NCBI RefSeq assembly: GCF_030272615.1
Contig: NC_081407.1
Location: 97,323,897 to 97,387,896, forward strand
Length of the DNA: 64,000 nucleotides
Direction of reading: 5' to 3'
Origin: Cryptomeria japonica
Taxonomy: Eukaryota; Streptophyta; Pinopsida; Cupressales; Cupressaceae
In this document: piece after piece, positions 11,451 through 23,632 of the stretch
How positions within the stretch are numbered: the first letter of the stretch is position 1
Layout of the letters: each line of letters begins with the position of its first letter
Program-made: the position numbers and the translations under genes
Notes under the pieces: model-generated
Databases searched by the model: none
What the model was told of the DNA's origin: nothing
The model's input: only the letters and a program-made list of their open reading frames with translations

Positions 11451-11680
11451 TGTTAGGGCAGAAATGTAAATGAAATGACAAAAATAAAATGAAACAAATT
11501 TCCCATTCAAATTCATGAAGTACTTGCTGCATAATAAAGGCAGCGAACAGTTTGCACAGTTACACAAAAACTGTCGGATGGAACAAATAAGTTATAACTG
11601 TACAAAAACTAATAAAATCAAACAAAACTAAAATTAACCTAAAATTACTAAGTTTTAACCTAAAGATTAATACATTAACA
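11451..11680 (-). repeat. Copia 5' LTR
   Basis: 230 bp partner of 6845-7074, followed by the second AGGAAT. Confidence 0.95.
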
Positions 11681-11686
11681 AGGAAT

Positions 11687-12258
11687 ATCCAAGATTCCGG
11701 TTAACCCTAGGTTTGCAATATGTTTGAATTCGGGCTTGATGATTCCAGAGTCATTCAACAGTTCAGATATGTACATTGATTTGATCTTAGCTATTCCCAA
11801 GTCCTCTATATTGTAGTGGATGTAAGCTCTGACATCCTTAACATAAACAACGCCGAAAAATCGCTGACCGAATCATCCAGAGTTGAACTGTTTACGTAAT
11901 GACCAATCCTCATCTATCTTATAGGCAAGGACCAAAAAGGCGAAAGAATCCAACTCTTGTTTTTTGAACTATTCAATTGATTCTCTATGACTATTGTGAA
12001 TGATAAAGAGGGGCTTGCCCATCTCAAGAGGGGGGAAATGACTAGAACTATGATGCATCGTCGATCTTTCTCGATTGGTTCTCCATGGATGAATTCTATA
12101 CATGTGATTCCATAAACCTTAGGCGGCTGCTACAGCAGTGTATGAATCTCCTGCAATATGCGGGCATCTTTTGAATATTGGTCTCAGATGGTCCTTAACC
12201 TCTACTACAGTGGGATTTGCAATGAAAGTGGGGACATAAGAAGAACCAACCTCCATTT
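11687..12258 (-). pseudogene. Element A ORF2, N-terminal part (decayed)
   Basis: On the minus strand a frame starts near 12258 with MEVGSSYVPTFIANP and continues, through several stops, to the copia insertion at 11686, resuming at 6838. Visible pieces include PHIAGDSYTAV and VVYVKDVRAYIHYN. With the nested element removed the whole ORF2 would span about 3.5 kb. Family not recognised. I infer that this is the second ORF of element A because it lies between the zinc-knuckle Gag region and the conserved segment at 6838-5978. Confidence 0.45.
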
Positions 12259-12599
12259 TGAATGATTGAATTGCAAAAAATACCTCGAAATAGTCGTCGG
12301 TGACAAACCCTAGATATCTCTTTTGAATGTGGTTGAAATCGCTGTTGGTTGCTTCTAATCGCTTTGAATCGCCTTTGAATCACTCTGTATCTCTTTGAAT
12401 GCAAGGTGAACATATTGAAGTGACCTCTTCCTTTTATTCTTTGAAAAACCTTAATTCACCATCGACATAAATGCCTTCCGGTGAGACATAACGAATCTCG
12501 ATTCAACATATATATGCCAGATAAACTTTCTCAGATGTCTGAAACTTCCTTCTAGATCTCTTTCTCGGGGAATATGCGGATTTTTCGTGAAATTTGCCT

Positions 12600-13835
12600 A
12601 CCCCTAAGGCATCTGCCTTAGTTTCCAGATGAGCTTCCTGCCAATGCAGGAACATTCCACTTTGTCGGTTGAGTAACCGGAGTAGTTTCACCTCCCGATT
12701 GATCATCTGACTTCCTGACCCATCTCTTAGTATGATCACGTCGGATCTCATTGATCTTTTTCTTTCCTTTATCATTTGATCCATCATTGCTAACTGGTGG
12801 ATTTTTGCTTCTACAAAACTTGGCTATGTGTCCAACATTGTTGCATGCATAGCATGTAACATTGTTCATTTGAATTGCTTTTCTATATCCAAGATAATTG
12901 CTTGACCTGCACTGATTAGCCATATGTCCAAACTTTCCACACGCATGACATTTTACATTCATTCTACAATCTCCTGTCTTATGACTATACTTATTGTATT
13001 TGAAACATTGATCGAGAATAAAGTTACAATTCTAATTTGCTCTACTTCTACATTGTATAGCCATATGACCAAATTTATTACAAACAAAGCATCTACCATT
13101 AAATTTGTGAGCATTGAACTGCCTTACTGGTGTCCTCTGGTTCTAGTTGTTCTGATCATTATGCATACTGGATGTCTGATCTTCATTTGCAGTACCGGAG
13201 CTCTGACCTTGTTCAAATCCAAGTCCTTTGGAGTCTTTATTCTGCCTTTGGCTCTCCAATATTTCATTAAGTTGTGCTGAACTAGCCTTGAATTTGTCCT
13301 TATATTCATTTACAATATTTAGATCATCTCTTAGGATTGTCATTTGTCTTTCAAGTTCTTGTTCATTGTTTTGGAATTGCACTAATTCTGTTCTCAACAC
13401 ATCATTTTCATGAGCCAATTTGATGCATTCTTCAGATCTGTCCTTCAATGATCTAGCAAGGTCTTCCTCCTTTTTCTTTCTGTCTTCAATTTATTTTTCC
13501 ATCCTCATAGTTAGGGCTTGTGTTTCATTCTTCATAACTTCATTTTCTTGACTCAACTTCCGACATAGGTTCTTCAGTGTATCCTTTTCTTCATCATTTT
13601 GATCTTGCAATTGTTCCCACAATTCCTTTCTTTTGGCTTGAGCATTAGATAGCTTTTCCTGCAGAGTGATAATGAATTCTTTTACAGATCTAAGTTCATT
13701 TTCCAACTTTATGTTCTTAACTTTTTCAGCTTCAAAATCTTCAAGAGAAACTTCAAGTTGCTTCCTTAAACACATCTCCATGGATTCTGGATTCAAGATC
13801 TCCCTCAAGTTGTTAGGCTTCCTCCGAGGCACAAT
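12600..13835 (-). pseudogene. Element A Gag-like coiled-coil and zinc-knuckle protein (decayed)
   Basis: Directly downstream of the primer-binding site. The first 230 or so residues (13800-13143) are a long heptad-rich coiled coil (for example LRKQLEVSLEDFEAEKVKN). Then come four zinc-knuckle copies: CFVCNKFGHMAIQC, a degenerate CFKYNKYSHKTGDC, CHACGKFGHMANQC and CYACNNVGHIAKFC, spaced by 20-25 residues. A basic tail follows (KGKKKINEIRR). Stops interrupt it at several points. Zinc knuckles bind nucleic acid in Gag proteins, so a packaging role is likely. Multiple knuckles plus a coiled coil without a normal capsid domain is unusual. Confidence 0.7.
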
Positions 13836-13847
13836 GATCTGACACCA
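13836..13847 (-). other. Element A primer-binding site (degenerate tRNA-Met type)
   Basis: The minus strand reads TGGTGTCAGATC two bases after the 5' LTR, two mismatches from the initiator tRNA-Met complement TGGTATCAGAGC. Confidence 0.6.
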
Positions 13848-13849
13848 AT

Positions 13850-14707
13850 TGTTGGAATCCAAGAACATTGAGAGGGGGGGGGGGGGGGGGGGTGGGGGGA
13901 GGTGAATCAATGTTCTACAGAAATATAATATTTTTGCCTTATCAAAGCATTCATTCATCAACCGGTAAACATAAATACATATAACTGAAACAAATAATGT
14001 AATCGCATAAATGAACACCATAACATAGAGAATTTATACGTGGAAAACCTCAATGAGGAAAAACCACAGTGGGATTTGTGACCCACAATATCAATTCACT
14101 GGCCATATGAAGAGATATTACATATAATAGGGGCCTGCACATGCAAGAAGGTACACTGCTCATCACCAAGAGTCTCACTGACTACAATCACTTTCTGATA
14201 CAAAACTGCAAAACTGAAGTCATATAATGCATTTGTTGTGCATGACTGAGTTCCGATTAAGGCTCTAATTGTTCCAGTTATTAAACCCTAAACCCTTGCC
14301 GGAATAACATACACCTTATGAGTACCTTAGAAATCATCTACATATCATTACAGAATATTGCTTTCGCATACAAATGATCTCGCATACATAAACTTCGCAT
14401 TTAAGATCTTATCACCAATGTTATATCTTAAATGACCTAATAGAATGACTTATACACCCTTACAAACATTTATGCCATATGTCGGCTCATTACAAATATA
14501 TATGAATTATAAAATGCTTTTCCAGATACTACCCTTTGTCGGATCTCCAAGTGATGTCGGCTTCCCATACCGGTACCTAGTTTGTCGGTTACCTTTGAAA
14601 TCCTTGATGCCGGTGAAGTGTCTGCTGGATGTCGATGAACCAAAATATGTTGTCAATGTTGCCATCAATGACAACATAAGAAACCGAATGAGTGTCAATT
14701 GCCAACA
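13850..14707 (-). repeat. Element A, 5' LTR
   Basis: 858 bp partner of 2726-3607, starting TGTTGGAATCC and ending TTGCCAACA, followed by ATTTG. It holds a poly(G) tract of about 20 bases near 13874-13892, longer than in the other LTR. Confidence 0.85.
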
Positions 14708-14712
14708 ATTTG

Positions 14713-15750
14713 TAGATTGATTGATTGATCAAATTGATTGGATTGATGGGACAAAGATCAAGTTTGGTTTTAGGAAGGACACATCATGTATAAGACAAAG
14801 ATAGATGATTGTTTGGTTTCAGGAAGGATACATCATGTATAAGAAAACTGATAAATGAAAGTTGGATGAGAGATGAAATATGATGAAAGTCAAGAATGAT
14901 TAGTAAGAAGTGAAGAATGTTAGGAAATGGAATTGACTGATAAATAGAATAGTTGATATGATGAAATGAAACTATCATGAATTCTTGTATTTATTATAGC
15001 GCAATATTTTCATCATTGAGCCTTATTATGTATCAATGGAATTGTGTGCATTAGGATATGAAAAACCAAAGTGTAAATGATACCCCATTGTAGAAACAAA
15101 CACATAATAGACAAGGAGTGAATCCATCCATTCTAGGGTTGTTGTATTAAGGTTCGAGTTATAAGTGATATTCAAAAACATAACTATCCTTGACTTTAAT
15201 TTTTGTATAGGATACTTGTCGAATAAACATACCAACACAAACACCCAAAATACATGTGCCCCATAACTTTATGGAAACACATCACAAACAACAAATAAAG
15301 AAAAAGGATCATGAACCATCTTGGCTCCTCTAGTCATTTGTGGACATCCTCAAGTGGCATAGGAACATGACCTATCATCAATCAATAAAGATATATCAAA
15401 TAAAAGACAAGACTCACTGGACCGAGTTAATGGCCATGTTGATCTTCTTGCCAAGGATAAGTGTTTCTAGATAGGATAATGGTTTGATAGGATGCCCACT
15501 ATAGAAAAGATGCATTTGTTAGGACATGATATCTGATAGGGTCCATGTTTTAGGAATGATGTATCCATAAAAACAAAGAAAATTTTGATCCAAAAAAAAA
15601 ACAATATCCAAAAGGCCACAAAGGCCCTTAAGCAAAAAGAAAAATGAAAAACTATGTGGATTCCTAAGTTGCTCATAGAAGCAATGCATTCCAAAGGACC
15701 ACAAAGGAACTAAAAATAAAAAACAATGTGGATTCCCAAGTCTCTCATAG
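14713..15750 (-). other. D1 interior, right of element A; left arm of a large inverted repeat
   Basis: No gene. The reverse complement of this stretch matches about 17990-18770, including the segments around ACATCATGTATAAG and GGTTGTTGTATTAAGG. Short ORFs here are not conserved in the inverted arm, so I regard them as chance. Confidence 0.6.
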
Positions 15751-17580
15751 AAGTACAATATCCAAAAGAAAAATCAAAATCGACATCCAAACTTGTTATT
15801 CACAAGGCTTCCTTCATCCCTCCATTTAAAGATATCACACCTTTCAAGTCTTTTTTGGGTCCCTGTGTCCCAAAATCCACTATCTTAAATATTTTATCAC
15901 CTCTTTCATCAATTTTGGGTCCTTATGTCTCAAAATTCACATCCACTCCATCAAAATTTTAAAATCCAAAATCCATTTTTCCTCCATCACTCCACCACCC
16001 CTCAAGGTGTGTGCCATTGCTGATTTTGAAGATGTTTATGTCCACCCAACCATAAATCTTCCAACATCCTATCTATTATCCAACACGTATTTTACATCCT
16101 TCCATCCCTCCTATTCAATTCTTTGCACAAATCCTTCATCTGTGAAATAGGTGTTTGTGTCATTTTGTCAAACGTTCACCCGAGCTCAATCTTATGCTCA
16201 GTCCATTTCCTAGATATATATGCATGAAATGCTTCAGAATTCAAGGCTATTCCTCTTTAGCATTATCTTTTGGTTGGGATGCATACTTGATCAGAAAAAA
16301 GAGTCACTTGTTGTATCTTGATATAAAAATCTTCTTATGACTATATTTCATACACTTAATATATCGATCTAAGTCATTGTGGGTTTTTAGGTGAAGATGT
16401 GACTAATGAAAAATCTAAAATCCTACTTCAACATCGATGTAATTCTCGAACCCGTGTGAGCTTCATTGCTTACGAGTAAACGCACAAAACAATAAATGAC
16501 AAGAGAAAAAGCAATATCAAAAGATCAAAACAAAAGAATGAGCAAGAAAATAAATACCGAGAAAAGAATCAAAATGCTTGGCTTTGGGAACATTCGAGTA
16601 ACTCCATTGGGGCTATGGATGCCTGGTTGGCAATGGAGCAATATTCATTAGATTACAATGGTAACCTCATCAGGGCTATGGACGCTCGTTGGCAGTAAAA
16701 CTCTATCAAGGATGCTTTCGAAAGGATAACTCACGTAGCTAGTCACATCAAATTCTAAAGATTACATTGATCATATGAACTAGAATGATTGCATTTGCAC
16801 ACACGTGGATAATCAAAGACTAAGTACCTTGATCCAATTTGGGGTTCTTCTTCCCTTTTGAGTATGCTTCCTAATCAATAGATATGTTCGGTTGTTGAAT
16901 TCTCTAGAGGTTCTAAGTGTGGGTTGGATCTCTATTTTTAAAATGTTCAGGAACACTTATTTGGGTGGTGCTAGATGTTGTGACGATCTCACGCATCTCC
17001 CTTTTGCAAATGTAGACCTCTATATTTGGGGGCAAGTTTCATCCACTCTATTCTTCCTACCACATCTCCCATTATCCCTCATTCACTATCATCACCCTAT
17101 CTACATCCATCTTGCTTTTACATCTTTGATCTTGACAAAGCTAAAGATCTTCATAAGCATCAGGCATCCTATTTGCTTCACCTTATCCATACCCTCTAGT
17201 CCATATCCCTTATCATATCCTTTCATTCCTTCCATTATCCATTACTACCTATGATCTTGCTTCTATCTATATCCTATCTCCATCCATATCCCCTTTTCCA
17301 TCCTTGATCTTTGATCAAAACTAAGGACAAAAACAAAAATGCAAAAAAAATGGTTTCAAAAATCTATTGACATGTCCCTTCATGTGGACCACATGCCATT
17401 CAATGCACCATCACATTGCCTTACACTATCAAATCATTTAGCTTGGAAAAATTGTATCCATCGCGAGATAGTCCTTGGAAACCAACTCACCTTTGATTTC
17501 ATAAGCTACCTCCATCTTTCTCCTATGCATCTCCACCTCAACAATTCATTCATCCATTCATAATATTCTTTGCCTTTCTA
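15751..17580. other. Loop between the D1 and D2 arms, no gene seen
   Basis: C/T-rich on the plus strand, with repeated phrases such as TTTTGGGTCC and CCCAAAATCCAC near 15850-15960. Frames up to 120 codons (16892-17254) are rich in Ile, Ser, Pro and Leu without domains. It is probably the untranslated interior of one or both D elements. Confidence 0.4.
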
Positions 17581-17599
17581 GACACTGGGGGCAAACAAA

Positions 17600-17770
17600 T
17601 ACATCTTGCTTGTAATTGAAAAAATCCAAAAAACCATAAAATGTCCTAAAAAAAATCATAAAATGTCCTGAAACAATTCAAAAAATCACAAAATGTCCTA
17701 AAAAATCCAAAAAACATCAAACAAACTCTAAAAACCCTAAAAGTCAGAAAAACAATAAAAAACACAAAAA
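17600..17770. repeat. Degenerate tandem repeat AAAATGTCCTAAAAAA
   Basis: At least four imperfect copies of CATAAAATGTCCT / CACAAAATGTCCT with A-rich spacers, then further A-rich phrases. A low-complexity tract in the D interior. Confidence 0.6.
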
Positions 17771-17949
17771 CAATTCATCAATCGCAATTCACAATAAATT
17801 ATCTTTTGCAAACGACAAGTGTTTCAATAGACAAAACGCAAAACAGATCAAAACATTGAGCTTAACAAATCATGTATCAACAAACAAACTACCAAACTAG
17901 CCTGCAACTTAATTGATCAACTGTTTATCAGTTTTCAACATCGTTATCA

Positions 17950-18936
17950 AACAACGTGCATTTATAGATACATTGTTCCTAAAACAAGCACCTTATCAAA
18001 TATCATGTCTTAATGGATACATCTTTCCTATAGTGGGCATCCTATGAAATAATCATTATATTGAGAAACACTTATCAATGGCAAGAATATCAACATGGTT
18101 GTTGACTTGTTTGGTCCAATGAGTCATGTTCTTATGCCACTCTAGGATGCCCGCAAATGACTAGAGGATCAAGGATGGTTCATGATCCTTTTTCTTTGTT
18201 TGTTGCCCATGGTGTGTTTCAATGAAGTTCTAGGTCAAAGGTATTTTGGGTGTTTGTGTTGGTACGTTCATTCGACAAGTATCCTATACAAAAATGAAAG
18301 TCAAGGATAGCTATACTTGTGATTATCACACATACCTCGACCCTTAATACAACAACCCTAGAATGGATGGATTCACTCCTTGTTTGTTGTTTTTGTTTCT
18401 ACAATAGGATATCATTTACACATTAGTTTTTCATATCCTAGTGTACGCAATTCCATTAATACATAATAAGGCTCAATGATGAAAATGTTGTGTTATAATA
18501 AAGATACAAGAATTTGTGATAGTTTCATTCCATCATATCAACTATTCTATCCATTAATCAATTCTATTTCCTAATATTCTTCACTTCTTACTAACCATTC
18601 TTCATTTTCATAACATTTCATCATTCATCCAACATTCATCTATCATTTGACTTATACATGATGTGTCTTTCCTTAAACCAGATGATCATCTATCTTTGTT
18701 TTATACAAGATGTGTCCTTTTTGAAACCAGACTTGATCTTTACCAATCAAACCCATTCATGTCATCAAGTTAACCATTCTTTCATCTTTCATATAACATT
18801 CTTCTTCTTTTGAGAGATCATTCATGCCTTTAATGCACAAAAAATCTCTCAAGGGGGCATCCTACCTCCATTTCTCAGCATATTGGGGCATGTTATTCAC
18901 TTTTTCTTTGAAACAACGTTACTTTGAACATTGTCT
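17950..18936 (+). mobile_element. D2: inverted D copy, interior next to the 3' LTR
   Basis: Matches the reverse complement of 2511-2720 plus 14713-15750, giving a long palindrome interrupted by element A on one side. Orientation is set by the polypurine tract at 18937-18951. No coding capacity is visible. Confidence 0.65.
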
Positions 18937-18951
18937 CAAAGAGGGGCAAAA
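18937..18951 (+). other. Polypurine tract of D2
   Basis: CAAAGAGGGGCAAAA followed by TGTAGACAC, the same junction as in D1 but on the plus strand. Confidence 0.7.
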
Positions 18952-20000
18952 TGTAGACACTTAAAAATGTCCTACTTCTAACATCGCTAATTATTCTTTT
19001 ATATTAATCAAATAATTCTTTAATTATATAATTAATCTAACTCTATTCTTCTAAATTAATGTTTCATCATTTCTCATCACGAATTAACTATTCTATTTCT
19101 ATCCTAATCATCTATAGCAGTTAATCACTTCCAAATAAATTAATTAAATAATTTTAATATTTAATTAATCTTTATTATTTACCTTGATTAAATAATCTTA
19201 ATTACTTAATTAAGTTCAATTTCTAATTTTTTATAATTAAATAAATTCTTTAAATTATTTAATTATCTAATTTATTTCCTCCGAACTAAATTAATTTCAT
19301 TTCCCTCCACTTTCCAATTAATTCAAATTTCTGCAAATTTAAATTTCCTCTAATTTCAATATAATTTCATTTCCAATAAATTTGATTGTCATTTCACATT
19401 TTTGAAAATCAAAATGCAACTCAAACTCAATTTAATAACTAATTTCCTACAACATATGCTAAATTCTTAATTGGCACTAACTTTGAGTTCAACTCTCAAT
19501 CACCTATTTCTAACTAGTCAATCAAATCAATCAATTGGTCAATTAATTCAGTTAACTCATCAACCACCTTTTCTAACTCAATCAACTTTTTCAAACAGAT
19601 CAATCGATTAGTCATCTCCTTAATCGAATCAGTTAACTAATCAATCGAGTTAGTTAACGAATCAATCAAATGAGTTTGATTGATCAATCAAGCCAATAAA
19701 ATCCCAATCAATTCAGTGATGCAACCAATTCTCATCGTAATCATTCCAATCAAATTTGTCTCAAGCAATCTCAACCGTTGATCAATTCAATTCTCAAATT
19801 GATCTCAGTCGTTCAAATCTTCCTCCCAAACTTTATAAATTGAGCATCAATTCCTTCAATTTCAAAATCACGATCATTGAAATCTTGTCATCTTAATGCA
19901 AGTTAGCAACACAACTCTGAGAGCCAACATTCTGTAGGAAAGAGAAGAGCAATGGAAGTGACACACGTCAAATCGATAGGAAGTTTCATTTAATTGTTTG
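18952..20000 (+). repeat. D2 LTR (plus orientation), far end unclear
   Basis: Begins TGTAGACAC and resembles the reverse complement of the D1 LTR: AT palindromes first, then a region rich in TCAATCAA-type motifs, then CTCTGAGAGCC and AGAGCAATGGAAG, which are also found in inverted form at 20300-20345. Similarity fades near 20000 and no clean TACA end is visible. Confidence 0.55.
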
Positions 20001-20121
20001 ATTTGTTATTCTATTGATTTGCATGTGTACTTTTATTATGTTATGTTTGAATTCGTTAATTAGGATTTTGGTTTCTTGATTCCCCTTTTTGATCTAATTA
20101 ACTTGATTTTCAATGATTTTA

Positions 20122-20139
20122 GGCATATCGGGTTCACCA
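20122..20139 (-). other. Primer-binding-site-like sequence of D1
   Basis: The minus strand reads TGGTGAACCCGATATGCC two bases after the presumed 5' LTR end. The TGG start and position fit a primer-binding site, but I cannot assign the tRNA with confidence. Confidence 0.45.
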
Positions 20140-20141
20140 AA

Positions 20142-21290
20142 TGTATTACACGAAATTTCATCGTTGCTAGTAAGATTTAACGAGTTAACCACTAAATCTC
20201 AAATCTAATTGATTAATCTATAATAACAATGAAAAATGATTAATGTCAACAAAACATGAAATCAAATAAAGTAAAACTCTCTTGGCTGAATTAATCTTTT
20301 GCTTCCATTGCTCTTATGCATCTTGCAGTTGGATGGCTCTCAGTTTTGCACTGGGAATCTTGCATGAAAACGACAAGAAATTTGAAGATAGTGGTTGTTT
20401 GAAAACGAGGGATTGATTTTGAATATATAGAGTTCGGAGGGTTGATTTCGATGGATGAGATTTATTCGAGAACACAATTGATCAACAGTTGAGATTGGTT
20501 GAGACAAAATTGATTGAGAGAATAACTCAAATCGATTGAGAGTTAAACTCATTTGATTGATAGTCAGACTCATTTGATTGAGAGTCATGAAATTTGATTG
20601 ATTTGTAAACTAATTTGATTGATTAGTTATCTGATTCGATTGAGATGACTGAATTGATTGATCTGTAAGAAAAAGGTGATTAAGAGTTAGAAAAGGTGAT
20701 TAAGAGTTAGAAAAGGTGATTGGAGAGTTAACTGAATTAACTGATCGGTTGACTAGATTGATTGACTATTTAGGGGGACCTGATTGGAAGTTGGACTCAG
20801 AGTCGGTGTCAATTAGGAATTTAGCATGTGTTGTAGGATATTAGCATGAAATTCAATTTGATTTTAATTTGGATTTTTGAAAATGTCAAATGAAATGAAA
20901 TTAGAATGAATGAAGGATTCAAATAGAATTTGGAGAAATTTAAATTTTGAAATGAAAGGAAAATAAATTTATGATTTTTTGTTTTAATTTGGAGGACTTA
21001 AGTTTAGATAATTAAACAATTTAAAGAAATTATTTAATTATGGGAAAATAGAAATTGAACTTAATTAAATAATAAAAAACAATTAATTAAGGTAAATAAT
21101 CATAATTAATTAAATACTAAAATTATTTAATTAATTTTAAAAGAGAAATGGTTAATTGATTGAATGATTAAAAAGAAATTGAATATTTAGTTCATGATGA
21201 AAAATGGGATTACCAATTTAGACGAACAAAATTGGTTTAATTAAATAATTTAAAAATTATTTAATTAATATGGAAGATTAATTAGTGAAT
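20142..21290 (-). repeat. D1 element, 5' LTR, cut by the gypsy element
   Basis: Starts TGTATTACACGAAATTTC and follows the 1509-2495 LTR closely (GAGGGATTGAT, GAGATTTATTCGAG, TTAATTAATATGGAAG). It stops at 21290, about 40-50 bp before the expected GTGTCTACA end, exactly where the gypsy LTR begins. The missing piece is not found after the gypsy element at 27655. Confidence 0.65.
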
Positions 21291-23087
21291 TGAAAGATCC
21301 CCAACCAAATCTGATCTAATTTTTTTATTTTTTGATGTTTGCTAATAATAGGTTTTGGAATAGTTCTCAGGTGTTTTTATTTGAGTTTTAGATGCCAATG
21401 ATTGAACAAGGTTTTAACAAGAAACATATGCCAAATAAATAGTGCCTTGAACCCAATTGGTAAACATATGATAAGCTGATATAAATTTATGAGTTTTGAT
21501 TTTAAGGAAAACAAATAAATAAATTCATTTTAAATAATTGGAAACACCAGACAACATAGTCTCATACCTAGGATTCTAGTGCTCAACCCCTTAGCAAGTT
21601 TTATTGATGCAGACATTAGAAATATAAGAGAGATGCACCGAATTTTGTCAGATCTAGTATTATTCCAGTCAACAATAATTATGAAAATAAGATCTTAAAC
21701 AACATTGCAAATATCAAACCCCACACTTGGACTTGCAGGCAAAACCAATATCCAAAATTGGTATTATTCAACATGCATAAAGAACTGATCCAATAACTTA
21801 TGGCATCCAATGGAGATCAAACAACTGATATGGATTTTGATAATGTAACCCTTCACCGAATCCCAAGCAACCTCTTCATGATACGACCTACTAGTAGAGA
21901 GGTACGACTGCCTTAGGTAAGAGTATAGTTGGAAGGGAAGTCCACAAACCACTACAAACCTGCCCAAACTGATCCAATGTTGTTGCAATCAATTTTATTT
22001 CAAACCCTAATGAAAATGGCAACTAAACAATATCAAATTGACCTTCAAGTGGCGCCAAAATATTAAGTAATTTTGATTTCTAATGCATCAAACCCTAGGT
22101 GCCTTGAATATGAATGAAACCTGGAAATATCAAACTGAAAATGATCCAATGATGCACAAATGGAAGCCTTGTGTGTATTTCTCTCAACGCGGAACTAGGT
22201 TTCCATCCAATTCATGAATCTCCAAAGAGTTTTCATTCCTAGAAGTTTGCTCTACTACTGAAACTTTTTGTCGAAGCTCAATTCCCAATTTGCTATTGAA
22301 AAATGAATGCTTGAATCCTGAAATGAGGCCTCCAAATGCTCTTTTATTGACTCCAAACGTTAATCGATCACTTTAGTGTTCCTTGGCTTAATTTTAATAA
22401 AGTTTATTTAAATATCTCTCTCTCTCTTAGAGAGTTCGATCCCTTTGAGGGTCTTATTCATCATAAAACACATGACCACCTTTTAAAACAACCTTATCAC
22501 ACCCAGGGGTCCATGCCATGGAGAACTTATTAATATTTTATTATTTTATAAAGTCACCTTTTTATTTTTACTAAGTTGTTTTAAAAACAACTTAATTAAG
22601 TCTTCCAAGGCATCATTACCCATGGTGGCCCACTTATTTGTTACTTTATTAAAATAATATAAAGTAATTTTATTAATTTAATTAAAATATGTCATAATTT
22701 TAATATTCCATTTATTCTCAGAAATTCATCACCTGAACTCCAAACTGAAAACTAAGTGCTTTCGTTAGTCCAAGGATGATGTCTAAATATAGTAGGGTCA
22801 CTACTAGTTCCCTCTTAAAAAAGAGGACCCCTCCTAAAATTTAGGAAATGGTCTCAAACCATCCAGAATGACTCAATGCCTCCCAAACCATTTCCCAGTG
22901 TCCTAAAAAATAGGGATCCTCCAAAAATTTAGGAGACTGCCTTAGACTATCCAAAATGGCATATAAAGCCTTTGCGTAGCTCCACAAGCCTTAGTATGGG
23001 TCCCCTTTCCACTCCACTGGCCTACGAGAACTCAATGACAAGCAAATCCCTACTCAACTATCTGTCACCTAAGGAGGGGACATTACA
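21291..23087 (-). repeat. Gypsy 3' LTR
   Basis: Starts TGAAAGATCC, ends GGGGACATTACA. It aligns throughout with 25901-27654 (for example GGTGGCCCACTTATTTGTTA near the right end). 1,797 bp. Confidence 0.85.
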
Positions 23088-23100
23088 ATCCTCCCTTCTC
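23088..23100 (-). other. Gypsy polypurine tract
   Basis: The minus strand reads GAGAAGGGAGGAT next to the 3' LTR. Confidence 0.75.
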
Positions 23101-23632
23101 AGAATTGCTTGCCCTCAAGCAACACTAAGCAACCCCCTGCTCCACTCTGATAAAAACACCATACACTACAATCTGTGAAGCAACAACATGGAATCCATGC
23201 AGATGACCAATCAATACCTGGATCTCATATCAAAATGTAGAACTTGCTGCAAGAGATGAAGAAGAAGTTTGTCAACCAATTACCTTAAAGTAACCATCAA
23301 TAAATATAGGACATCAAGACAACATGAAGATGAACTGCCCTATGCCAAATAACCAATACAAATGGTCACCAAACCTTGGTGTCATAACTCTGATCAGCAA
23401 CAGAGATAATATCAAACATGTCATCAAACCAATGCCAATCAAAGAATATCCAAAATAAATACCCCTCAACATTCCTAGACTAAATCGTTGATGTAGTCAA
23501 TGCAAAATTAGGAAGTGCTATATGATTCCAATTAGGACATCCACTAGTCCAAAAGGAATTGAAGAATATGGGGTCACCAATCAACAAAGATATCACTGTC
23601 ATATCAAGAGAAATAGGTGACAAACTCACTAC
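23101..23632. other. Gypsy interior after the deletion, no gene seen
   Basis: Lies where the integrase end would be in a full element. It opens with TTGCTTGCCCTCAAGCAA, also present near 63620 at the same place in another gypsy element, but carries no chromodomain or integrase coding. Confidence 0.5.

Larger units (their letters stand above)
6845..11680 (-). mobile_element. Ty1/copia retrotransposon, nearly intact
   Basis: A 4,836-bp element with 230-bp LTRs, initiator-Met primer-binding site, polypurine tract and a gag-pol frame in the copia order Gag, protease, integrase, RT, RNase H. The LTRs differ at two positions only (A/G at the 11th base, C/A near the 47th), so insertion was recent. 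It lies inside ORF2 of element A in the same orientation. One frameshift in RT (near 8243-8248) breaks the polyprotein, so this copy is probably not autonomous by itself, though its parts could still be used in trans. Confidence 0.95.
2726..14707 (-). mobile_element. Element A: LTR retroelement without RT (LARD-like)
   Basis: Two LTRs (2726-3607 and 13850-14707) with ends TGTTGG/CCAACA enclose a polypurine tract, a primer-binding site and decayed ORFs, all on the minus strand. A perfect 5-bp target duplication ATTTG sits at 2721-2725 and 14708-14712. Removing the nested copia leaves about 7.1 kb. The interior codes for a coiled-coil/zinc-knuckle Gag-like protein and a second long ORF, but I find no protease, RT, RNase H or integrase motif outside the nested copia. 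It is therefore a non-autonomous derivative of the LARD kind. Its LTRs differ by several percent and by indels, so it is older than the copia inside it. Confidence 0.85.

Noticed and set aside
16892-17254. 120-codon plus-strand ORF
   Set aside because: Ile/Ser/Pro-rich composition from C/T-rich sequence, no domain, not conserved in any second copy.
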